Below, in pieces: positions 1 to 5,438 of a stretch of 5,438 nucleotides of DNA; within the stretch, counting starts at the first letter, position 1, and every line of letters begins with the position of its first letter. The DNA comes from an uncultured Lachnospiraceae bacterium (lineage in GTDB: Bacteria > Bacillota_A > Clostridia > Lachnospirales > Lachnospiraceae): positions 1 to 5,438 of the forward strand of contig CACXDR010000163.1 in NCBI GenBank assembly GCA_902766415.1, read 5' to 3'. The translations under genes and the position numbers were made by a program. Below the pieces are notes generated by a model. That model saw nothing but the letters and a program-made list of their open reading frames with translations. It was not told the DNA's origin and searched no databases.

Positions 1-1
1 G

Positions 2-784
2 GTTCCGTTCATCGACCGCGTTGCGAAGCGCGTGAACCTGAAGGAGCAGGTCGCGGACTTCCCGCCCCAGCCGGTCATCACGAAGGATAATGTTACCATG
101 CGGATCGACTCCGTCGTTTTCTTCGTGATCACGGAGCCGAAGCTTTACGCGTACGGCGTCGAGAACCCCATCGCCGCGATCGAGAACCTCACCGCGACCA
201 CGCTGAGGAACATCATCGGCTCCATGGACCTCGATACGACGCTGACCTCGCGTGAGACCATCAACACGGAAATGCGCTCCCAGCTGGACGTCGCCACGGA
301 TCCTTGGGGCATCAAGGTGAACCGCGTCGAGCTGAAGAACATCCTTCCTCCGGACGCGATCCGCGAGGCCATGGAGAAGCAGATGAAGGCGGAGCGCGAA
401 AAGCGCGAGGTCATCACGCTGGCACAGGGTAAGAAGGAGTCGGCGGTCCTTACCGCGCAGGGAAACAAGGAGGCCATGATCCTGAACGCCGAGGCGGAGA
501 AGCAGACCGCGATCCTGAAGGCGGAGGCCGAGAAGGAACGCAGGATCCGCGAGGCAGAGGGCCAGGCGGAGGCGATCCGCCAGGTCAAGGAGGCTGAGGC
601 GGAGGGTATCCGCATGCTCAGGGAGGCCGGCGCGGACGATTCCGTCATCCGCCTGAGGAGCCTCGACACGCTCGCGAAGGTGTCCGAGGGCCCGGCGACC
701 AAGATCCTGATCCCGTCCGACATCCAGAACATGGCGGGCATGCTCACGGCGCTCAAGGAGACCGTGGCGGAGCCGAAGGAATAA
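2..784 (+). CDS. SPFH/Band 7 (stomatin-like, slipin) protein, 5'-truncated by window edge
   Basis: The reading frame is open from the first bases, so the N-terminus (normally a membrane anchor) lies outside; the in-frame GTG at 32 is internal, because the residues before it (VPFIDRVAKR) already match the family. 260 residues are visible. Residues 1 to about 125 are the SPFH domain, with typical strings such as VNLKEQV, DNVTM, ATTLRNIIG and LPPDAIREAMEKQMKAEREKR. Residues 137-213 form a long Ala/Glu/Lys-rich helix, and the C-terminus carries the conserved hydrophobic patch ATKILIPSD near residue 231. Family knowledge: these proteins oligomerise on membranes, form scaffolds or cages, and are often encoded beside an NfeD-like partner, which would be upstream and is not visible. 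It resembles the QmcA/paraslipin branch more than flotillin or HflK/HflC, but the exact subfamily and client proteins cannot be told. The stop is two bases before the next gene, suggesting cotranscription. Confidence 0.93.
   Translation, partial: VPFIDRVAKRVNLKEQVADFPPQPVITKDNVTMRIDSVVFFVITEPKLYAYGVENPIAAIENLTATTLRNIIGSMDLDTTLTSRETINTEMRSQLDVATDPWGIKVNRVELKNILPPDAIREAMEKQMKAEREKREVITLAQGKKESAVLTAQGNKEAMILNAEAEKQTAILKAEAEKERRIREAEGQAEAIRQVKEAEAEGIRMLREAGADDSVIRLRSLDTLAKVSEGPATKILIPSDIQNMAGMLTALKETVAEPKE
410..640 (+). repeat. Seven 11-residue (hendecad) repeats in the SPFH protein helix
   Basis: Seven consecutive 11-residue units can be lined up without gaps at fragment residues 137-213. They begin VITLAQGKKES, AVLTAQGNKEA, MILNAEAEKQT, AILKAEAEKER and RIREAEGQAEA, then drift in the last two units. 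Hydrophobic residues fall at the start of each unit, Ala is usually at position 5, and charged or polar residues fill the rest. An 11-residue period is typical of nearly straight coiled coils, which fits the long helix that follows the SPFH domain in this family. The repeat is at protein level; the DNA units are diverged. Confidence 0.7.
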
Positions 785-786
785 GC

Positions 787-1584
787 ATGATCACATCACC
801 CGCAAACAAAAAGATCAAAGAGATCCAGGCACTGAATAAAAAACCGTCGTACCGGAGGGAGACCGGGCTTTTCACGGTCGAGGGCGTCCGGATGTTCCGG
901 GAGATCCCGGAGGACCGCATGGAGCAGGTCTTCGTGAGCGAAGGCTTCCTGAAGGACGCGGACCCGGAGGTCCGGGAGAAGATCCTCCGGAGCCGCTACG
1001 AGGTGGTGCAGGACTCCGTGTTCCCGGCGCTTTCCGACACGAGGACGCCGCAGGGGATCCTGGCCGCCGTGCGGCAGGAGCGGCACAGCCTTTCCGGGCT
1101 CATCCGGAAGGACGCCTGCATCCTGATCCTCGAGACCATCCAGGACCCCGGGAACCTCGGGACCATGCTCAGGGCGGGCGAGGGCGCCGGGCTTACCGGC
1201 ATCGTCTGCGACAGCGGTACCGCGGATCTTTACAACCCCAAGGTGGTCCGCTCGACGATGGGGAGCATTTTCCGCGTCCCTGTCGTAGTGGCGGAGGACC
1301 TTCACGGCGCGGTACGCGCGCTGAAGTCGGAGGGCGTCAGGATCTTTGCCGCGCACCTTCACGGGGAGAGGGCGTACGATAAGGAATCCTACGCCGGCCC
1401 GTCCGCGTTCATGATCGGGAACGAGGCGGCGGGGCTGAAGGAGGAGACCGCGGCGCTCGCAGACGCGCTGGTAAAGATCCCGATGCTGGGGAAGGTGGAG
1501 TCCCTGAACGCGGCGGTCGCCGCTTCCGTGCTGCTTTATGAGCTCGCGCGGCAGAGAAGGGACCCGGCTGCGGGAAAGAGATGA
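787..1584 (+). CDS. TrmH/SpoU-family RNA 2'-O-ribose methyltransferase
   Basis: 265 residues, the usual size for the family. The N-terminal part (about 1-100) matches the small substrate-binding domain seen in rRNA-modifying members, including the opening [15 protein letters not shown] and the FTVEG string near residue 29. The C-terminal SpoU domain (about 111-252) has all three knot-forming motifs: [16 protein letters not shown] at 120-135 with the catalytic-type Arg129, [17 protein letters not shown] at 150-166, and [20 protein letters not shown] at 231-250, plus GNEAAGL at 211-217. The family transfers a methyl group from S-adenosylmethionine to a ribose 2'-hydroxyl, probably in 23S rRNA here, though the target nucleotide cannot be read from sequence. 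The ATG is preceded by AAGGA at 777-781, spaced by 5 nt and located at the end of the preceding gene. The first twenty codons are AT-rich compared with the rest, as is common at translation starts. The TGA stop (1582-1584) lies inside a candidate ARG box. Confidence 0.93.
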   Translation: MITSPANKKIKEIQALNKKPSYRRETGLFTVEGVRMFREIPEDRMEQVFVSEGFLKDADPEVREKILRSRYEVVQDSVFPALSDTRTPQGILAAVRQERHSLSGLIRKDACILILETIQDPGNLGTMLRAGEGAGLTGIVCDSGTADLYNPKVVRSTMGSIFRVPVVVAEDLHGAVRALKSEGVRIFAAHLHGERAYDKESYAGPSAFMIGNEAAGLKEETAALADALVKIPMLGKVESLNAAVAASVLLYELARQRRDPAAGKR

Positions 1585-1597
1585 ATTATTATTTAAT
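1580..1597 (+). promoter_or_regulatory. Candidate ARG box (ArgR/AhrC operator) for argF
   Basis: The sequence TGAAT-TATT-ATTTA at 1582-1595 matches the ArgR half-site pattern TGAAT-wwww-ATTCA with one mismatch. It sits 10 bp upstream of the proposed -35 of argF and overlaps the TGA stop codon of the methyltransferase gene. ArgR/AhrC represses arginine biosynthesis genes when arginine is plentiful. A second, degraded palindrome (TGTA at 1602-1605, TACA at 1610-1613) follows and might be a weak partner box, since the operators are often paired. AT-rich sequence can match by chance, so the location before argF carries much of the weight. Confidence 0.5.
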
Positions 1598-1607
1598 AAT
1601 CTGTATA

Positions 1608-1636
1608 GTTACAAGCTTTGCGAAATCGTGTACAAT
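1608..1636 (+). promoter_or_regulatory. Candidate sigma-A promoter of argF
   Basis: A -35 element GTTACA (1608-1613, 4 of 6 to consensus) and a -10 element TACAAT (1631-1636, 5 of 6) are separated by 17 bp in the AT-rich gap before argF. Transcription would start near 1643, giving a leader of about 40 nt, too short for a riboswitch or T-box. Confidence 0.55.
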
Positions 1637-1667
1637 GTTACGCGTGACCCGGAACAAGCATTGCGGC

Positions 1668-1673
1668 AGGAGG
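1668..1673 (+). promoter_or_regulatory. Ribosome binding site that fixes the argF start
   Basis: A full AGGAGG is followed by 8 nt and then ATG at 1682. The frame is open further upstream, back to an ATG at 1538 inside the methyltransferase gene, but that longer version adds 48 residues with no family similarity and would pass through the promoter, so the start at 1682 is preferred. Confidence 0.9.
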
Positions 1674-1681
1674 TATATCAC

Positions 1682-2632
1682 ATGGCAGTCAGTCTGAAAG
1701 GCCGGAATTTTCTTACACTGAAGGATTTTACGCCGGAGGAGATCACCTGGCTTCTTGATCTGGCGGAGAAGAAAAAGCAGGATAAAAAGAACGGAGTGAC
1801 AGGAACGTCCCTGAAGGGGAAGAACATCGCCCTCCTTTTTGAAAAGCCTTCGACAAGGACGCGCTGCGCCTTTACGGTGGGCGCGCGCGACGAGGGCGGG
1901 CAGCCGGAGTACCTCGGAAAGGACGATATCCAGCTCGGCCACAAGGAGAGCGTGAAGGACACGGCCCGCGTGCTGGGACGCATGTTCGACGGCATCGAGT
2001 TCCGCGGCTTTAAGCACAGCACGGTGGAGGAGCTCGCGCGCTACTCGGGCGTCCCCGTCTGGAACGGGCTCACGGACGAGTACCATCCGACGCAGATCCT
2101 TGCGGACCTCCTCACCATGCGGGAGCATTTCGGGCATCTTAAGGGACTGAATTTCGTGTATGCCGGCGACGGCAGGAACAACATGGCGAACTCGCTCATG
2201 ATCGGCATGACGAAGATGGGCGTGAACTTCACGATCATCGCCCCGGAGAGCCTGTGGCCGGCGGATGAGCTGGTCGCGCTCTGCAGGGGCTACGCGGAAG
2301 CGTCCGGCGCAAGCGTCACGATCACGGCCGATACGGACCTTGTCAGGGGCGCGGACGTGATCTACACCGACGTCTGGGCATCCATGGGCGAGGAGGCGAA
2401 GACCGCGGAGCGCGTCGCGCTCCTTAAGCCGTACCAGGTCAACGCGGAGCTGATGAAAAAGACGGGGAAGGACACGACGGTGTTCATGCACTGCCTTCCG
2501 GCGGTCAAGGGGTACGAGGTCACCGAGGAGGTGTTCGAGGCAAACGCGGACATCGTCTTCGAGGAGGCCGAGAACCGCATGCATACGATCAAGGCTGTCA
2601 TGGTAGCGACGCTGGGAGAGGAAGATGGCTGA
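1682..2632 (+). CDS. argF: Ornithine carbamoyltransferase
   Basis: 316 residues from the ATG chosen by its ribosome binding site, close to the usual length. The enzyme makes citrulline from ornithine and carbamoyl phosphate in the cytoplasmic arginine pathway. Visible signatures are STRTR at residues 57-61 (carbamoyl phosphate binding), [20 protein letters not shown] at 86-105, HPTQ at 135-138, the ornithine-binding loop DVWASMGEE at 230-238 and the catalytic HCLP at 270-273; no key residue is missing. The chain resembles the E. coli ArgF/ArgI and ArcB-like branch, so a catabolic role is not excluded by sequence alone, but no arcA or arcC neighbours are present and a candidate ARG box precedes it, which favours the biosynthetic role. 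The other arginine genes are not nearby. The first 45 codons are more AT-rich than the rest. The end overlaps the next gene by 8 bases, so the two are probably translated from one mRNA. Confidence 0.96.
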   Translation: MAVSLKGRNFLTLKDFTPEEITWLLDLAEKKKQDKKNGVTGTSLKGKNIALLFEKPSTRTRCAFTVGARDEGGQPEYLGKDDIQLGHKESVKDTARVLGRMFDGIEFRGFKHSTVEELARYSGVPVWNGLTDEYHPTQILADLLTMREHFGHLKGLNFVYAGDGRNNMANSLMIGMTKMGVNFTIIAPESLWPADELVALCRGYAEASGASVTITADTDLVRGADVIYTDVWASMGEEAKTAERVALLKPYQVNAELMKKTGKDTTVFMHCLPAVKGYEVTEEVFEANADIVFEEAENRMHTIKAVMVATLGEEDG

Positions 2633-2921
2633 AAGAAGAAGGAATCCGCGGCGCCTTTCGTTCGTCATGGATATCCTGCACCTTACGGCCGGTGCCGTGA
2701 TCGTGGTCCTTGCGGTCCTCGCGTTCCTCGATCCTGACGGCCACAGGGCCTTTTTTCCCGTGATCTTTTTCCTTGCCGCGCTTTTAAGCCTCGCCGACGG
2801 GATCGTTTTCTTCCGCGCGGCGCAGCGCGACAACCGAAAGAAACTTGCCGGGGCAGGACGGTTCCTCTTCGGACTGGTGCTGCTTGCGCTCGGAGTGGTC
2901 AGCGCGATGGTGATCCTCTGA
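2625..2921 (+). CDS. Small three-helix membrane protein of unknown function
   Basis: 98 residues that I do not recognise. It starts with a strongly basic segment (ERRRNPRR, residues 3-10), followed by three predicted membrane segments at about 12-35, 42-64 and 76-97, with a short Asp/His-containing loop (DPDGHR, 36-41) and a basic loop ([10 protein letters not shown], 64-73). By the positive-inside rule the N-terminus and the second loop would be cytoplasmic. There is no signal peptide cleavage site, no cysteine and no recognisable catalytic motif. The start ATG overlaps the argF stop by 8 bases and is preceded by GGGAG at 2614-2618, spaced 6 nt, which supports real translation coupled to argF. 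Codon choice matches its neighbours. It is likely a genuine gene, but its role cannot be inferred; nothing links it mechanistically to arginine or biotin metabolism other than position. Confidence 0.82.
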   Translation: MAERRRNPRRLSFVMDILHLTAGAVIVVLAVLAFLDPDGHRAFFPVIFFLAALLSLADGIVFFRAAQRDNRKKLAGAGRFLFGLVLLALGVVSAMVIL

Positions 2922-2927
2922 GAATTG

Positions 2928-2933
2928 AAAGGA
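2928..2933 (+). promoter_or_regulatory. Ribosome binding site that favours the birA GTG start
   Basis: AAAGGA ends 6 nt before GTG at 2940. An in-frame TTG at 2925 would add five residues but overlaps this site and has no good Shine-Dalgarno sequence of its own, so GTG at 2940 is preferred. Confidence 0.7.
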
Positions 2934-2939
2934 TTCATA

Positions 2940-3923
2940 GTGTTAAAGGACGATATACTTGCCGCCTTAAGGGAAGCACAGGGCTACTGCTCCGGGCAGG
3001 ATCTCTGCGGGCGGTTCGGCGTGACCAGGACTGCGGTCTGGAAGGCAGTCGCGAAGCTTAAGGAGGAGGGCTACCGGATCGAGGCAAGGCAGAACCGGGG
3101 CTACCTTCTTAAAACGGATAATGACGTGATGAACGGGGCGGAGCTGAACGAAGCCCTGAAGGAATCCGGGTTCCTGTCCGGCGTGAGCTTTTTCCGCCAG
3201 ATCGATTCCACGAACCTCGAGGTGAAACGGATCGCCGAGACGGGCGAGCCGGGTCCCTTCCTGGTCGTCGCGGACGAGCAGACCGCCGGCCGCGGGCGCA
3301 GGGGAAGGACCTGGGATTCGCCGGCGGGCACGGGGATCTTCATGTCGATGCTCCTGCGGCCGGAGATCCGGCCGGAGAACGCATCCATGCTTACCCTCGT
3401 CGCGGCTCTCGCCGTCGCCGGGGGGATCCGGGAGACGACCGGGCTGGACGTCGGGATCAAGTGGCCGAACGACGCCGTGATCGGCGGGAAAAAGGTCTGC
3501 GGTATCCTGACCGAGATGCATTCCGATATGGATGAGATCGGCTACGTGGTCCCGGGGATCGGGATCAACGTGAACATGGAATCGTTCCCGGAGGAGATCG
3601 CGGCCACCGCGACGTCACTGAAGCTCGCTTCCGGAAAGACGGTCAGGAGGGTCAGCCTCGTCGCGTCCTTCGTAAAGCATTTCGCGGAATACTACGGGAC
3701 CTTCCTGAAGACGCAGGATCTTTCGGAGCTGAAGGACCTTTATGAAAAGCTTCTGGTAAACCGGGGCCGCGAGGTCCTGGTGCTTGACCCGCGCGGGGAA
3801 TACCGCGGGGTCGCCGAAGGCATCACCCTGACCGGGGAGCTCCTTGTGAAGAAGGAGGACGGAAGCGTGGCGGAGGTCCGGAGCGGCGAGGTCAGCGTGC
3901 GCGGGATCTACGGATACGTCTGA
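2940..3923 (+). CDS. birA: Bifunctional biotin protein ligase / biotin operon repressor
   Basis: 327 residues from the preferred GTG (a TTG at 2925 would give 332). The N-terminal 60 residues form a winged helix-turn-helix, including GRFGVTRTAVWKAVAKLKEE at 24-43 and the wing QNRGYLL at 51-57, so this is the DNA-binding BirA type rather than a ligase-only form. The ligase domain has the biotinyl-AMP binding loop GRGRRGR at 117-123, STN at 90-92, KWPND at 174-178 followed by GGKKVCGIL at 182-190 with the likely catalytic Lys185, and PGIGINVN at 205-212. The C-terminal small domain (about 275-327) is present. The enzyme activates biotin with ATP and attaches it to carboxylase carrier proteins; in the family the biotinyl-AMP-bound form represses biotin synthesis or transport genes. 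No BirA operator of the known long inverted-repeat type is visible in this window. It lies 18 bases after the membrane-protein gene, probably in the argF transcript. Confidence 0.96.
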   Translation: MLKDDILAALREAQGYCSGQDLCGRFGVTRTAVWKAVAKLKEEGYRIEARQNRGYLLKTDNDVMNGAELNEALKESGFLSGVSFFRQIDSTNLEVKRIAETGEPGPFLVVADEQTAGRGRRGRTWDSPAGTGIFMSMLLRPEIRPENASMLTLVAALAVAGGIRETTGLDVGIKWPNDAVIGGKKVCGILTEMHSDMDEIGYVVPGIGINVNMESFPEEIAATATSLKLASGKTVRRVSLVASFVKHFAEYYGTFLKTQDLSELKDLYEKLLVNRGREVLVLDPRGEYRGVAEGITLTGELLVKKEDGSVAEVRSGEVSVRGIYGYV

Positions 3924-3944
3924 CCCGTCTTGGATCATTTTTTC

Positions 3945-3973
3945 TTGAAAAACATTTTTTGTTCGCTTATAAT
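3945..3973 (+). promoter_or_regulatory. Strong sigma-A promoter of rpoD
   Basis: TTGAAA (3945-3950, 5 of 6) and TATAAT (3968-3973, perfect) are separated by the ideal 17 bp, in the AT-rich gap after birA. Transcription should start at about 3980. This would let the primary sigma factor transcribe its own gene independently of birA. No CIRCE-type inverted repeat or alternative-sigma element was seen around it. Confidence 0.8.
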
Positions 3974-3979
3974 AATGTA

Positions 3980-4074
3980 AATATCGGCAAAAGTAAATTA
4001 ACGACAGTTTTTAAGAAAGTGTCCAGTAATATACGTCAGGGCTGTCTTGAATCTGGTCAGGTAAGGAGCAGGAT
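3980..4074 (+). promoter_or_regulatory. Untranslated leader of rpoD (about 95 nt) with weak structure
   Basis: This segment follows the predicted transcription start and holds no gene. GACAG at 4003-4007 can pair with CTGTC at 4042-4046, or instead GACA at 4003-4006 can pair with TGTC at 4020-4023 as part of a mismatched local hairpin. GTCAGG occurs twice (4035-4040 and 4056-4061). It matches no riboswitch or leader family that I recognise, and short pairings like these occur by chance. Confidence 0.3.
4063..4068 (+). promoter_or_regulatory. Ribosome binding site that favours an rpoD TTG start
   Basis: AAGGAG ends 6 nt before the in-frame TTG at 4075, an ideal spacing. The competing ATG at 4096 has AGGAG at 4088-4092, only 3 nt away, which is too close for efficient initiation. 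The choice changes the protein by seven residues (MTDNQEI before the methionine). Confidence 0.6.
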
Positions 4075-5438
4075 TTGACGGACAATCAGGAGATCATGGA
4101 ACCGAGAGAAGAAACGCCGGCCAAAAAGCCGGCGAAGAAGCGTTCCACAGCTAAGAAGGCAGACGCCGCGAAGAAAAAAGCGGAGGCTGCCGATTTGATC
4201 GTGCAGGAAAATGCGGAAGGGGCGGAGGCGCCCGCCGCGGAGGGTCCTGCGGAGGAGGCGGCGAAGCCTGTAAAGGCGAAGCGCGCCGCGGCGAAAAAGA
4301 GCGCGAAGAAGAGCGCTGACGCGGAGGCGGAAGTCCCCGCGGAGAAGAAGCCGGCAAAACCGAAAAAGACGGCGAAGAAGGCGAAGGACGGATCCGCTTC
4401 CGGGCCGGAGGAGCAGGCGGAGGCTGAGGCCGGGGCTGAAGAAGCCGCCGCAGGTGCCGGGACCTCCGCGGAAGCAGAAGCGCCTGCCGCTGAAGAAGCT
4501 CCCGTAGAGGAGGAGGCTCCGGCCGGGGAAGCTCCCGCGGAGCCGGAGGGACCGGCAAAGGCAGAGAAGCCCGCGAAGGCGGGGAAGACCGCAAAGGCGG
4601 AAAAATCCGCAAAGCCGAAAAAGAGCGGGAAAAAGGATGCTTCCGACAGCGCGGACAAGGAAAAGAGGGACATCCAGGCATCGGAATTCCTGGGGATCGT
4701 CCAGCAGCTCGTGGACCAGGCAAAGAGCAAGGATTCAAAGCTTGACGTCGACGAGATCAATGATTTCTTTGCGGACTACAATATCAACTCGGACGAGATC
4801 GAGCAGATCTACGCGTATCTTGAGGCGAACAGCATCGAGGTCGTGAACGGCCAGCCGGAGGAACCCCCGGAGGACCTGAGCATCATGAAGGACAGCGTCC
4901 TTCTTGAGGACGATCCCGACGACAACGCCGACATGAACGAGGAGATCACCGAGGAGGAGCTGAATCTCAGCGCCATCGACCTCCTGGAGGGCGTCGGGAC
5001 GGAAGACCCGGTCCGCATGTACCTGAAGGAGATCGGCACGGTGCCGCTCCTTACCGCGGACGAGGAGATGGAGCTCGCGAAGCGCAAGCAGGCAGGCGAT
5101 GACAAGGCAAAGGAAAAGCTGATCGAAGCGAACCTCCGCCTGGTCGTCAGCATCGCGAAGCGCTACACCGGCCGCGGCATGAGCTTCCTGGACCTTGTCC
5201 AGGAGGGCAACCTGGGCCTCATCAAGGGTGTCGAGAAGTTCGACTATGAGAAGGGCTTCAAGCTCAGCACCTACGCGACCTGGTGGATCCGCCAGTCGGT
5301 CACGAGGGCGCTGGCAGACCAGGCACGTACCATCCGCGTTCCCGTGCATATGGTCGAGACCATCAACAAGATGTCCAAGATGCAGAGAAAGCTGACGCTC
5401 GAGCTTGGCTACGAGCCGAGCGTGACGGAGCTCGCCAA
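4075..5438 (+). CDS. rpoD: RNA polymerase primary sigma factor RpoD/SigA, 3'-truncated, with long N-terminal extension
   Basis: 454 complete codons are visible and the frame is still open at the window edge. It directs RNA polymerase to housekeeping promoters. Residues about 8-198 are a low-complexity extension of alternating Lys/Ala and Glu/Ala blocks. Region 1.1 follows at about 199-259, then an acidic linker (about 260-310), region 1.2 from [11 protein letters not shown] at 311, region 2 from about 345 ([12 protein letters not shown] at 353-364, [18 protein letters not shown] at 373-390 for core binding, [10 protein letters not shown] at 398-407 for promoter melting) and region 3 from [16 protein letters not shown] at 417-432. 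The missing part should hold the rest of regions 3 and 4. The core is very close to Bacillus SigA; the extension is not present there. The start is placed at TTG 4075 by its ribosome binding site; ATG 4096 is the alternative. Unlike in Bacillus and E. coli, dnaG is not the preceding gene. Confidence 0.95.
   Translation, partial: MTDNQEIMEPREETPAKKPAKKRSTAKKADAAKKKAEAADLIVQENAEGAEAPAAEGPAEEAAKPVKAKRAAAKKSAKKSADAEAEVPAEKKPAKPKKTAKKAKDGSASGPEEQAEAEAGAEEAAAGAGTSAEAEAPAAEEAPVEEEAPAGEAPAEPEGPAKAEKPAKAGKTAKAEKSAKPKKSGKKDASDSADKEKRDIQASEFLGIVQQLVDQAKSKDSKLDVDEINDFFADYNINSDEIEQIYAYLEANSIEVVNGQPEEPPEDLSIMKDSVLLEDDPDDNADMNEEITEEELNLSAIDLLEGVGTEDPVRMYLKEIGTVPLLTADEEMELAKRKQAGDDKAKEKLIEANLRLVVSIAKRYTGRGMSFLDLVQEGNLGLIKGVEKFDYEKGFKLSTYATWWIRQSVTRALADQARTIRVPVHMVETINKMSKMQRKLTLELGYEPSVTELA
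4111..4668 (+). repeat. Low-complexity Lys/Ala and Glu/Ala coding tract in rpoD
   Basis: Residues about 13-198 of RpoD are built mainly from Ala, Lys, Glu and Pro. Charge alternates in blocks: basic about 15-37, acidic 45-61, basic 64-79, acidic 82-90, basic 91-104, acidic 112-158 and basic 162-187. Short units such as AKK, PAK, KAEK and EEAP recur without an exact period. Both AAA/AAG and GCC/GCG/GCA codons are mixed, so the DNA is not a simple tandem repeat, which argues for selection on composition rather than recent slippage. Confidence 0.85.
4115..4134 (+). other. GC-only hairpin just inside rpoD
   Basis: CGCCGGC (4115-4121) and GCCGGCG (4128-4134) form a perfect 7-bp stem of G-C pairs around the 6-nt loop CAAAAA. 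It lies 40 nt after the TTG start and 19 nt after the ATG, and it encodes part of the first basic block. No T-run follows, so it is not an intrinsic terminator. Confidence 0.6.

Noticed and set aside
1585..1600. ATTATT/AATAAT inverted repeat after the methyltransferase gene as a terminator
   Set aside because: The six-base stem contains only A-T pairs and no T-tract follows. It is better explained by the candidate ARG box and AT-rich promoter DNA.
1538..1681. 48-codon N-terminal extension of argF from an upstream ATG
   Set aside because: It overlaps the methyltransferase gene and the promoter, lacks a ribosome binding site and family similarity, while ATG 1682 has a full AGGAGG.
1589..2938. 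A 449-codon open frame on the minus strand opposite argF
   Set aside because: It lies wholly antisense to argF and the membrane-protein gene, has no recognisable domain and runs across the argF promoter. Long antisense frames are expected opposite GC-rich genes.
3939..3960. AT-only hairpin with T-run after birA as a terminator
   Set aside because: TTTTTC and GAAAAA pair with only a 2-nt loop and almost no GC, and the element coincides with the -35 of the rpoD promoter. It is not a convincing intrinsic terminator.
3975..3980. Minimal ATG-TAA start-stop unit upstream of rpoD
   Set aside because: It lies at or before the predicted transcription start and has no ribosome binding site, so it would not be translated.
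4086..4760. Ser/Ala/Phe-rich open frame on the minus strand opposite the rpoD extension
   Set aside because: Its composition is just the complement of Lys/Ala/Glu codons, and it overlaps the rpoD ribosome binding region only by chance. The + strand frame continues seamlessly into conserved sigma regions.

Overview
The window is a stretch of ordinary chromosome with five genes and part of a sixth boundary, all on the + strand. The organism looks like a high-GC member of the Clostridia (Firmicutes/Bacillota), perhaps Lachnospiraceae-like. Supporting signs are GC-rich coding sequence with AT-rich intergenic gaps, strong AGGAGG-type ribosome binding sites, likely TTG and GTG starts, a birA with an N-terminal helix-turn-helix, and a sigma factor whose conserved core closely resembles Bacillus SigA. 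The taxonomic placement is inference from these traits, not from a search.

Layout: (1) 2-784, the 3' part of a stomatin-like SPFH membrane-scaffold protein. (2) 787-1584, a TrmH/SpoU-family RNA 2'-O-ribose methyltransferase, separated from gene 1 by two bases and so probably cotranscribed. (3) 1585-1681, an AT-rich gap with a candidate ArgR operator (ARG box) and a sigma-A promoter. (4) 1682-3923, a probable three-gene unit: argF (ornithine carbamoyltransferase), an unrecognised 98-residue three-helix membrane protein overlapping argF by 8 bases, and birA (biotin protein ligase/repressor). (5) 3924-4074, an AT-rich gap with a near-consensus promoter (TTGAAA, 17 bp, TATAAT) and a leader of about 95 nt. 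(6) 4075 to the window end, rpoD, the primary sigma factor, cut off early in region 3.

The genes serve separate housekeeping roles: membrane organisation, RNA modification, arginine biosynthesis, biotin attachment and repression, and general transcription. I see no defence island, mobile element, CRISPR array, tRNA or rRNA, and no clear new multi-gene system. The most unusual object is the roughly 190-residue N-terminal extension of RpoD. It is a low-complexity tail of alternating Lys/Ala-rich and Glu/Ala-rich blocks placed before a recognisable sigma region 1.1. Other points worth a second look are the ARG box overlapping the stop codon of the methyltransferase gene, possible arginine control extending to birA, tandem start signals on rpoD, a GC-only hairpin just inside rpoD, and seven 11-residue repeats in the SPFH protein.
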